Source of the DNA: CAZCWX01 sp964502465
GTDB lineage: Bacteria; Desulfobacterota; Binatia; Bin18
NCBI GenBank assembly: GCA_964502465.1
Contig: CAZCWX010000021.1
Location: 1-20,995 of the forward strand
Length of the DNA stretch: 20,995 bases
Direction: 5' to 3'
A program made the position numbers and the translations under genes. The notes under the pieces are model-generated. The model ran no database searches and had not been told where the DNA came from. It saw only the letters and a program-made list of their open reading frames with translations. The first letter of the stretch is position 1; each line of letters begins with the position of its first letter. Of the stretch, positions 14,894 through 20,995 are shown in pieces.

Positions 14894-14922
14894 TTTACAC
14901 TGAGAAAACAGCGTGTTAAAAA
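14894..14922 (+). promoter_or_regulatory. Candidate promoter for rpsO-pnp
   Basis: TTTACA (14894-14899), 17 bases and TAAAAA (14917-14922), in the A-rich 67-base gap before rpsO. The match is moderate. It is read from sequence only. rpsO-pnp has its own promoter in E. coli. Confidence 0.3.
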
Positions 14923-14958
14923 AACAGAACAGAAAATAGACAAGGAGAAAAAATCACT

Positions 14959-15225
14959 ATGCAGGAGGCAGGGCAGAAAAGCGAGGTGATCCAACAATTC
15001 GGCGTGCATGAGGGAGATACCGGATCACCTGAGGTCCAGGTTGCGCTCCTCACGAAGCGGATTGGACACCTGACTTCGCACTTTAAAGCTCACGCTAAGG
15101 ACCACAATTCGCGTCGTGGACTCCTCAAGATGGTCGGCCAACGGCGCCGTCTATTGAATTATCTCCGTGGTATTGATCATCAGCGGTATCGCAGTCTCAT
15201 TGAGCGTCTCGGGTTGCGTCGCTAG
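14959..15225 (+). CDS. rpsO: 30S ribosomal protein S15
   Basis: An 88-residue protein with the S15 signature GDTGSPEVQVALLTKRI and HAKDHNSRRGLLKMVGQRRR, the H-x2-D-x2-SRRG surface that contacts the 16S rRNA three-way junction. AAGGAG lies about 10 bases before ATG 14959. S15 represses its own translation by binding its mRNA in several bacteria; no leader structure was recognised here. pnp follows after 81 bases, the usual pairing. Confidence 0.97.
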   Translation: MQEAGQKSEVIQQFGVHEGDTGSPEVQVALLTKRIGHLTSHFKAHAKDHNSRRGLLKMVGQRRRLLNYLRGIDHQRYRSLIERLGLRR

Positions 15226-15254
15226 GCTAATGACTTTTCTTTGTTCTCAACAAT

Positions 15255-15291
15255 CCCCTGAGACGTGGTTCTTCCAAGGAAACTCTAGGGG
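15255..15291 (+). other. Hairpin between rpsO and pnp
   Basis: CCCCT-GAG pairs with CTC-(T)-AGGGG, an 8-bp stem with one bulged T, around a 20-base loop that contains a small TTCC/GGAA hairpin. In E. coli this gap holds an RNase III-processed stem that controls pnp; a similar role here is inference only. Confidence 0.35.
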
Positions 15292-15306
15292 GAAAGTGTA
15301 TGTTCT

Positions 15307-17409
15307 ATGTACAAGAAGATAGAGATGGAGTTCTATGGGCGGCCGCTCTCCATCGAGAGTGGCCGCCTTGCTAAGCAAGCCAGCGGGGCGGCGGTTGTCT
15401 CATACGGCGAAACCGTGGTGCTGGTAACCGTAGTGGCGAGTAACACTCCCCGTGAGGGAGCGGATTTTTTTCCTCTGACGGTCGATTATCAAGAGCGTAC
15501 CTTCGCAGCGGGCAAGATTCCTGGAGGATTCTTTAAACGCGAGGGACGTCCTTCAGAGCGAGAGATTCTGATCTCGCGTCTGGTCGATCGTGCGTTACGC
15601 CCACTCTTTCCAGATGACTTTGTGTGCGAAACCCAGGTTGTTGCGTCAGTCCTCTCGATTGATCGGGAGAATGATGCTGACACCATCGCACTGATTGGTG
15701 CATCTGCAGCCCTTGAGGTATCAGATATCCCCTTTCGCGGGCCTATTGCTGGGGTACGTATTGGCCGGCTCCGAGGGGCCTTAGTCGTGAATCCCTTGCA
15801 AAGCCAGGTTGAGAAGAGTGATGTGAACCTGTTCGTTGCGGCGGGACGTGACGCCATCGTGATGGTTGAGGGTGGGGGGAAGATTGTGTCGGAAGAAGAG
15901 ATGCTGGAAGCCCTATTCCTTGCTCACGAGGCAATACCACCAGTCCTCGATATGCAAGCCGAGATCAAGCGTGTTGCTGGCAAAACGAAACGCACTCTGG
16001 TAGCTGTGCCGCAGGACACTGTTTTAATTGACAGAGTGAAAGACCTTGCTGGAGAAAAGCTGCGTACCGCGCTGTTGGTTGTCGCCAAGCACGAACGCAC
16101 GGCTGCAGTGGCTGCTGTGAAGCACGAAGTGCTTGAGACGTTCGTTGGAGAATATGCTGGTCGCGAAAAAGAAATCGGTGCTGTTTTTGAAGACCTGACT
16201 GCTACGACGCTCCGTTCTTTGGTAGTGCGAGAAAGCCGTCGCGTAGATGGGCGAGGAACTGCGGACATCCGGCCGATTACCTGTGAGGTAAGCGTGTTGC
16301 CTCGGACCCACGGATCGGCACTCTTTACACGGGGAGAGACTCAGGCACTGGTTGTGACGACCTTAGGAACAGCCTCCGATGAGCAAAGAGTCGATGCCTT
16401 GATTGGGGAACAGTTCAAGAAGTTCATGCTGCACTATAATTTTCCGCCTTTTAGTGTTGGTGAAGTCAGGCCGTTGCGCGGCCCCGGACGCCGTGAAATC
16501 GGTCACGGTGCGTTAGCTGAACGTGCCCTGCAAGCTGTTCTTCCTGGGGAAGAAGAATTCCCCTATACCATCCGCACAGTCTCTGAGATTCTCGAGTCAA
16601 ACGGTTCCTCGTCTATGGCAACGGTCTGTGGGGGAACCCTCTCGCTCATGGATGCTGGGGTCCCGATTAAGGCTCCTGTGGCCGGTATTGCTATGGGTTT
16701 GATCAAAGAGGGTGAAGAGGTTCGCATCCTGAGTGACATTCTTGGCGACGAAGATCACCTCGGCGATATGGACTTCAAGGTGGCTGGGACCGCCCAGGGC
16801 ATTGTCGCTTTGCAGATGGATATTAAGATCACCGGAGTGACACGCGACATCATGCGCCAGGCTTTGTACCAGGCTCGGGAAGGGCGATTGCATATCCTGA
16901 CGCAGATGGCGAGAGCGCTCGAAGCACCTCGATCAGAAGTTGCCCAAAACGCCCCTCGTATCCTTACGCTCAAAGTCAAACCAGAAAAAATTCGCGACTT
17001 GATTGGTCCAGGGGGAAAGATGATTCGCTCAATCATCGAGGAAACTGGGGTAAAGATCGATGTCGAGGACGACGGCACGGTCTATGTTGCCTCCCTGGAT
17101 GAAGACTCGATGGGCAAAGCAGTGGCCAAAATCAACCGCATCACTGCTGAGGCGGAGATCGGCAAAGTGTACAAAGGGACAGTACGAAAGATCGTAGACT
17201 TTGGCGCTTTTGTCGAAATTTTTCCAGGGACGGATGGTCTCGTTCATATTTCTCAGCTAGGACCTGGTCGGGTCCGGCGTGTGAGCGATGTCCTCAAAGA
17301 AGGCGATGAAATTCTTGTCAAAGTACTTGAGATTGACCGCCAAGGCAAGATTCGCTTGAGTCAACGTGAGGCTGTGGATGACCAAGGGATCCGTGGGGAC
17401 ACGCGATGA
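15307..17409 (+). CDS. pnp: Polyribonucleotide nucleotidyltransferase (PNPase)
   Basis: A 700-residue 3'-to-5' phosphorolytic exoribonuclease, normally a trimer. Two RNase PH-like domains flank a helical domain. The catalytic residues are in LGDEDHLGDMDFKVAGT (D481 and D487, at the E. coli D486/D492 spacing). The KH domain has GPGGK near 567-571, and S1 spans about 619-690 (KGTVRKIVDFGAFVEI). Length is normal for the family. Start ATG 15307 is chosen because MYKKIEMEFYGRPLSIE follows the usual N-terminus; the ATG at 15300 is in another frame. The stop overlaps the M16 start (ATGA). Confidence 0.97.
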   Translation: MYKKIEMEFYGRPLSIESGRLAKQASGAAVVSYGETVVLVTVVASNTPREGADFFPLTVDYQERTFAAGKIPGGFFKREGRPSEREILISRLVDRALRPLFPDDFVCETQVVASVLSIDRENDADTIALIGASAALEVSDIPFRGPIAGVRIGRLRGALVVNPLQSQVEKSDVNLFVAAGRDAIVMVEGGGKIVSEEEMLEALFLAHEAIPPVLDMQAEIKRVAGKTKRTLVAVPQDTVLIDRVKDLAGEKLRTALLVVAKHERTAAVAAVKHEVLETFVGEYAGREKEIGAVFEDLTATTLRSLVVRESRRVDGRGTADIRPITCEVSVLPRTHGSALFTRGETQALVVTTLGTASDEQRVDALIGEQFKKFMLHYNFPPFSVGEVRPLRGPGRREIGHGALAERALQAVLPGEEEFPYTIRTVSEILESNGSSSMATVCGGTLSLMDAGVPIKAPVAGIAMGLIKEGEEVRILSDILGDEDHLGDMDFKVAGTAQGIVALQMDIKITGVTRDIMRQALYQAREGRLHILTQMARALEAPRSEVAQNAPRILTLKVKPEKIRDLIGPGGKMIRSIIEETGVKIDVEDDGTVYVASLDEDSMGKAVAKINRITAEAEIGKVYKGTVRKIVDFGAFVEIFPGTDGLVHISQLGPGRVRRVSDVLKEGDEILVKVLEIDRQGKIRLSQREAVDDQGIRGDTR

Positions 17410-18662
17410 TACATCGCACGGTATTGGAGAACGGCCTACGCCTCTTATCTAAAGAGGTGCCAGGCATGCCCTCGGCGACCGTGGGGATCTGGGTGGAAAA
17501 CGGCTCGCGTGACGAAGATCCTCAAGAGAACGGAATTTCTCACTTTTTGGAACATCTCTTCTTTAAGGGAACGGAACGGCGTACCGCAGCTGGCATTGCC
17601 GAGGAGATTGATGCGGTTGGCGGGGTGCTCGATGCGTTTACCGGGAAGGAATATACTTGTTACTATGCACGGGTGTTAACTGAGCACTTCTCTCTGGCAC
17701 TCGATCTTCTGACGGATGTGTTTCTCCACTCCCGCTTTGCCGAGGAAGATATTGAGCGGGAGCGTTCAGTGATCTATCAAGAAATTGCCCAGGTCGAGGA
17801 TACTCCTGACGAACTGATCCACGACCTTTTTCACTTGGACTTCTGGCGTGGCCACCCGCTCAGCCGGCCGATCTCTGGGACTCCTGCCTCGGTGTCCCGA
17901 CTGCGGCGCAACGATTTATTACACTACCTCGATCGGCGCTATCGCCCGGACCGTATTTTTGTCGCCATGGCAGGGGGAGCACGACACGAAGCGTTAGTTG
18001 AACAGGCTGGCTCTGCCCTTTCTGCATTGAGGGGAAAAACTGAGCCTCAGCATGTTTATCCGCCAACTGCCTGTGCGGGAGTTTATCCTTATCCCCGTGA
18101 CCTTGAACAAACCCACCTCTGTCTGGGCACTCCCTGTGTCTCCCAGCTGGATGCGGAATGGTATGCCGCGTATCTGCTTCATACCGCTCTTGGTGGTGGG
18201 ATGAGTTCCCGGTTGTTTCAGGAGATTCGCGAACAACGGGGACTGGCGTACGATGTCACCTCTTTTCTCTCGACCTATCATGATACTGGGTATCTGGGGA
18301 TCTATGTGGCTACGAGCGCAGCCTGGGTACAGGAGGTGGTTGAGATTATCTGGACGACGCTTCGTCGTATCGCTCAGGAAGGGATCTCTGCCGAAGAACT
18401 ACGCCGTGCCAAGGGGCATGCAAAAGGTGGGCTGCTACTCGGGTTGGAAACCAGCGAAGCTCACATGAACCGCCTTGCTCGTTGTGAGATTTATTTCCGA
18501 CGCGATATCCCCATCAAAGAGGTTGCTGAACAGATCGAGCGTGTGACTCTCGATGAGGTGCGTGCGCTTGCTGCACGCTATTTTGCCGATGACGGGCGAG
18601 CTGTGACACTGCTTGGAGAGTTGCCTTCTACTGTTGATTACCAGACGCTGCTTAACGCATGA
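17406..18662 (+). CDS. M16-family zinc metallopeptidase (processing peptidase-like)
   Basis: A 418-residue protein of the insulinase/pitrilysin M16B type. The inverted zinc motif HFLEH is at residues 46-50 and the third ligand is E126 (IYQEIAQ), exactly 76 residues later as in mitochondrial processing peptidase beta. No signal peptide is seen, so it is likely cytoplasmic. The substrate is unknown. It overlaps pnp by 4 bases and is followed by dut, the order seen in several Deltaproteobacteria. Confidence 0.93.
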   Translation: MIHRTVLENGLRLLSKEVPGMPSATVGIWVENGSRDEDPQENGISHFLEHLFFKGTERRTAAGIAEEIDAVGGVLDAFTGKEYTCYYARVLTEHFSLALDLLTDVFLHSRFAEEDIERERSVIYQEIAQVEDTPDELIHDLFHLDFWRGHPLSRPISGTPASVSRLRRNDLLHYLDRRYRPDRIFVAMAGGARHEALVEQAGSALSALRGKTEPQHVYPPTACAGVYPYPRDLEQTHLCLGTPCVSQLDAEWYAAYLLHTALGGGMSSRLFQEIREQRGLAYDVTSFLSTYHDTGYLGIYVATSAAWVQEVVEIIWTTLRRIAQEGISAEELRRAKGHAKGGLLLGLETSEAHMNRLARCEIYFRRDIPIKEVAEQIERVTLDEVRALAARYFADDGRAVTLLGELPSTVDYQTLLNA

Positions 18663-18674
18663 CAAGGACAGGCT

Positions 18675-19142
18675 ATGGCCGCACTGGTCGTGCAGGTGAC
18701 CCGCATTCGTGCTACTGCTGACCCGCTTCCTCTCCCTCGCTACATGACCGCCGATGCGGCTGGGATGGATATCTACGCAGACTTGCATGATAAGATAACC
18801 ATTCCTCCACTCGGGCGAGCACTCATTCCTACAGGTTTTGCTCTGGCATTACCCAAGGGGTACGAGGCGCAAGTGCGACCTCGGAGCGGGCTTGCCTTGC
18901 GAACCGGTCTGACCATACTGAACGCGCCAGGGACAATCGATGCTGACTACCGAGAAGAAGTACAAATCTTGGTGATCAATCTTGGTGAGCAGCCGGTCCA
19001 GATTCGCCGAGGTGACCGCATTGCTCAGCTAGTCGTAGCCCCGGTCTCACGAGTAAGTTGGAAAGAAGTTGGCCAGCTTGAACCGACAGGTCGCACCGGC
19101 GGTTTTGGACATACGGACAGAAAGAAAACGAACAGCCCGTAG
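18675..19142 (+). CDS. dut: dUTP diphosphatase
   Basis: A 155-residue trimeric-type dUTPase that hydrolyses dUTP to dUMP and PPi, limiting uracil in DNA and supplying dTMP synthesis. All five motifs are present: AGMDIYA; RPRSGLAL; GTIDADYREEV (catalytic D89); GDRIAQLVV; and GRTGGFGHTD for the C-terminal arm. AAGGACAGG precedes ATG 18675. Last gene of the operon. The stop TAG (19140-19142) lies in the loop of a hairpin. Confidence 0.96.
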   Translation: MAALVVQVTRIRATADPLPLPRYMTADAAGMDIYADLHDKITIPPLGRALIPTGFALALPKGYEAQVRPRSGLALRTGLTILNAPGTIDADYREEVQILVINLGEQPVQIRRGDRIAQLVVAPVSRVSWKEVGQLEPTGRTGGFGHTDRKKTNSP

Positions 19143-19148
19143 CGGGCT
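19134..19148 (+). terminator. Short hairpin over the dut stop codon
   Basis: AGCCCG-TAG-CGGGCT forms a 6-bp stem whose three-base loop is the dut stop codon. There is no T-run, so it is at best a weak or Rho-assisted terminator or an mRNA 3'-end stabiliser. Confidence 0.35.
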
Positions 19149-19238
19149 TGTGGGTGCATAACAATTTCTTGGCTCATGGGCAGAGGGAAACAGCAATCCC
19201 ATTAAAAACACTGCCGTACCGAGCATTTCAGCCTGTCC

Positions 19239-19265
19239 GTCATCCCCGTGCAAGCGGGAATCCAG
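19239..19265. repeat. dRS3-like palindromic repeat
   Basis: ATCCCC-GTGCAAGC-GGGAAT resembles the dispersed dRS3-type element (ATTCCC-N8-GGGAAT) common in Neisseria and other genomes. One copy only is visible in this window; the identification is by motif. Confidence 0.55.
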
Positions 19266-19286
19266 ATAGTCAAGTCGTGGAATTTA

Positions 19287-19313
19287 TCCTGAGCATAGCC
19301 GAAGGACTCAGGG
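19287..19313. repeat. Palindromic repeat TCCTGAG-...-CTCAGG
   Basis: CCTGAG (19288-19293) pairs with CTCAGG (19307-19312) around CATAGCCGAAGGA. I recognise this kind of unit (encoding SFGYAQDK on the other strand) as a widespread intergenic repeat often found beside the previous one. One copy here. Confidence 0.5.
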
Positions 19314-19423
19314 AGACAACGCGAGTGTGCCAATCTTCTGTGGTTTGATTTAGTGACGTTACTGCAGCGTCTCCTCCTTGTTGGGGCCAGTTCTGACACA
19401 ACTCATTCGCCCACTCCCTGAAG

Positions 19424-19453
19424 CGGACACTCATCGCTTGGCAAATCTATAAT
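19424..19453 (+). promoter_or_regulatory. Candidate promoter for MHYT kinase
   Basis: A perfect TATAAT at 19448-19453 with CGGACA 18 bases upstream (19424-19429). The -35 match is modest. The predicted leader of about 110 bases begins with a stem (CGGAT/ATCCG enclosing GGGCC/GGCCC, 19454-19491). Confidence 0.4.
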
Positions 19454-19570
19454 CGGATCGTGAGGGGCCTTCATTGGCCCGATAGAATCCGGGGTTGTCC
19501 TTCCCGTGGAAATGGTCCAGTCTTTTACAGATCGTTCCCAGTCTCCAATAACAAAGGACAGAGGCCCTGT

Positions 19571-20995
19571 ATGCATCCATCTTTGCTGTCTTGGGAGTTC
19601 TTCGACGGTCATGACCTGAGCGTCGCCCTACCAGGGACCTATAATCCGGTTCTTGTCGCCCTCTCGGTCGTGATTGCCTCCTTGGCGGCCTATGTGGCCC
19701 TTGAGTTGGCAGAACGGATCAGTACTGCCCCCGAGCCAGGTGCAAAACGTCTGCGGCTGGCAATGGGAGCGGCGACGATGGGTGTAGGCGTCTGGGCGAT
19801 GCACTTCCTCGGTATGCTCGCATTCCATCTACCGATCCCGGTTCGGTACGATGTCCTGATCACCCTGGGATCCGTGGTCCCAGCGATGCTGGCGAGTGGC
19901 ATCATGCTCCATATTATCAGCCGGGTGCGTGTCCCCCCCTGGCAACTGTTCATCGGCGGCATGCTCATGGGCGTAGGCATCAGTGCGATGCATTACACGG
20001 GCATGGCGGCGATGCGCCTGGATGCGGTGATGCGCTATGATCCGCTGCTGATCGGCGTGTCCATCATTGTCGGCATCGGGCTTGCCACCACCGCGCTCTA
20101 CACCAAGTTTGTGGCCAGCGGAAAGGAGTACGCTCGTCTCCCCTGGGCCAGGCTTGGTGCCGCCCTGGTCATGGGCTTTGCCATTGCGGGTATGCATTAC
20201 ACAGGCATGGCGGCAGCGTACTTTTTCCCGGGAGACGGTTCGCACACAGCTGAAACCACAGTGGATCCGCTCTGGCTGGGAGCCGGTGTGAGTCTCGCCG
20301 CGGCTCTGATCATGGGACTGGCGATTTTCCTCACAGTGGTCGACCGGCGCCTGGCAGCGATGGTTGCCTCGGAACGCTTGAGCTATTCCCGCCTGCTCGA
20401 AGCTATCGAGAGCGTCTCGGCGGGTTTTTCCCTGTATGATGCGGACGACCGGCTCGTACTGTGCAACAGCCGATACCGCGATCTGCTATATCCCGGCCTG
20501 GAGACTGTCGTACCGAGGGTATCACTTGAGCAGATCCTCCGCAGTGCGATCGAACGAGGCTTGATCTCTGCCGCGCAGGGGGACGGCGACGCCTGGATCG
20601 CGGAGCGCATCGCCGAACACCATAACCCGCCAGGATCACTTGTGCAGCAACTCGGTACCGGCTCCTGGATCCGCGTTGACAAGCGGAAGACCAAGGATGG
20701 GGATACCGTCGCCGTGTACACCGATATCACCGAACTCAAGAACGCAGAAAGCGAACTCGCCCGTGCTATGAACGAAGCCCGGGAAGCACGCGCCGCCGCA
20801 GAGAAGGCGAACCGGGCCAAGAGTGAGTTCCTCGCCAATATGAGCCATGAACTGAGGACCCCCCTCAACGGTATCCTCGGGTATGCCCAAATCCTGAAAC
20901 GAGACCACCGCCTAACCGAGGAGCACCAAGCAGGGGTAGACGTGATCCGACGTAGCGGCGAGCATCTGCTGAGTCTGATTAACGATATTCTGGAT
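19571..20995 (+). CDS. MHYT-PAS sensor histidine kinase (3'-partial)
   Basis: The frame runs 475 codons from ATG 19571 to the window end without a stop. The N-terminal part is an MHYT membrane sensor domain (about residues 24-255) with three motif repeats, AMHFLGML (76-83), AMHYTGMAA (139-147) and GMHYTGMAA (207-215), between hydrophobic helices. MHYT domains are thought to sense a diatomic gas through a metal. A PAS-like domain follows (about 270-390; AIESVSAGFSLYDADDRLVL, then VYTDITELK), a short coiled coil (390-417), and the HisKA H-box FLANMSHELRTPLNGILGY with phospho-acceptor H426. The ATPase domain lies beyond the edge. AGAGG precedes the start. The region looks more GC-rich by eye than the operon. 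Confidence 0.92.
   Translation, partial: MHPSLLSWEFFDGHDLSVALPGTYNPVLVALSVVIASLAAYVALELAERISTAPEPGAKRLRLAMGAATMGVGVWAMHFLGMLAFHLPIPVRYDVLITLGSVVPAMLASGIMLHIISRVRVPPWQLFIGGMLMGVGISAMHYTGMAAMRLDAVMRYDPLLIGVSIIVGIGLATTALYTKFVASGKEYARLPWARLGAALVMGFAIAGMHYTGMAAAYFFPGDGSHTAETTVDPLWLGAGVSLAAALIMGLAIFLTVVDRRLAAMVASERLSYSRLLEAIESVSAGFSLYDADDRLVLCNSRYRDLLYPGLETVVPRVSLEQILRSAIERGLISAAQGDGDAWIAERIAEHHNPPGSLVQQLGTGSWIRVDKRKTKDGDTVAVYTDITELKNAESELARAMNEAREARAAAEKANRAKSEFLANMSHELRTPLNGILGYAQILKRDHRLTEEHQAGVDVIRRSGEHLLSLINDILD

Larger units (their letters stand above)
19143..19570. other. Intergenic region between dut and MHYT kinase
   Basis: No gene is supported in these 428 bases. Present are two dispersed-type palindromic repeats (19239-19265 and 19287-19313), a TATAAT at 19448-19453, and a two-tier hairpin at 19454-19491. 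The small minus-strand open frames here are produced by the repeats. Confidence 0.6.

Noticed and set aside
19202..19399. Minus-strand open frame of 65 codons
   Set aside because: It contains SFGYAQDK and WIPACTGMTD, the well-known false-protein signature produced by dispersed intergenic repeats.
19403..19612. Minus-strand open frame of 69 codons before the MHYT kinase
   Set aside because: It overlaps the kinase start and the candidate promoter, shows no family motif and has no visible ribosome-binding site.

Overview
The window reads as a slice of a Gram-negative, moderately GC-rich bacterial chromosome. The gene order rimP-nusA-ylxR-infB-DUF503-rbfA-truB-rpsO-pnp-M16 peptidase-dut resembles Deltaproteobacteria in the broad sense. 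The large cyclase-type AAA/TPR proteins, VapBC pair, DUF35/thiolase pair and MHYT kinase also fit environmental lineages such as Tectomicrobia/Entotheonella or Binatota. That placement is inferred from gene content and no marker phylogeny was run.

Left part (1-3718) is accessory and partly decayed. It holds the C-terminal part of an AAA-ATPase/TPR signalling protein broken by a frameshift near 1763, a VapB/VapC-type toxin-antitoxin pair, and a collapsed zinc-ribbon/adenylate-cyclase remnant. The AAA/TPR gene and its 3' end carry several short tandem arrays with different periods (9, 7, 11, 7 and 8 bp), which are the least ordinary sequence here.

Middle part (3775-7797) has a minus-strand set comF > purN > rnhC (a short RNase HIII-type enzyme). 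Divergent from it on the plus strand are a small membrane protein, a DUF35 zinc-ribbon/OB-fold protein and an SCP2-type thiolase. The thiolase gene is followed by a long hairpin and then greA.

Core part (8477-19142) is a tightly packed plus-strand transcription/translation/RNA-turnover operon: rimP, nusA, ylxR, infB, DUF503, rbfA, truB, rpsO, pnp, M16 peptidase and dut. A strong intrinsic terminator sits directly against the rimP start codon, which suggests attenuation of the nusA operon, possibly NusA-responsive.

Right part (19143-20995) has about 430 bases without a gene, holding two dispersed-type palindromic repeats and a candidate promoter with a leader hairpin. The 5' part of an MHYT-PAS histidine kinase follows and runs off the window edge.

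I did not find a convincing new defence or biosynthetic system. The best leads are the micro-tandem arrays and the terminator fused to the rimP start.
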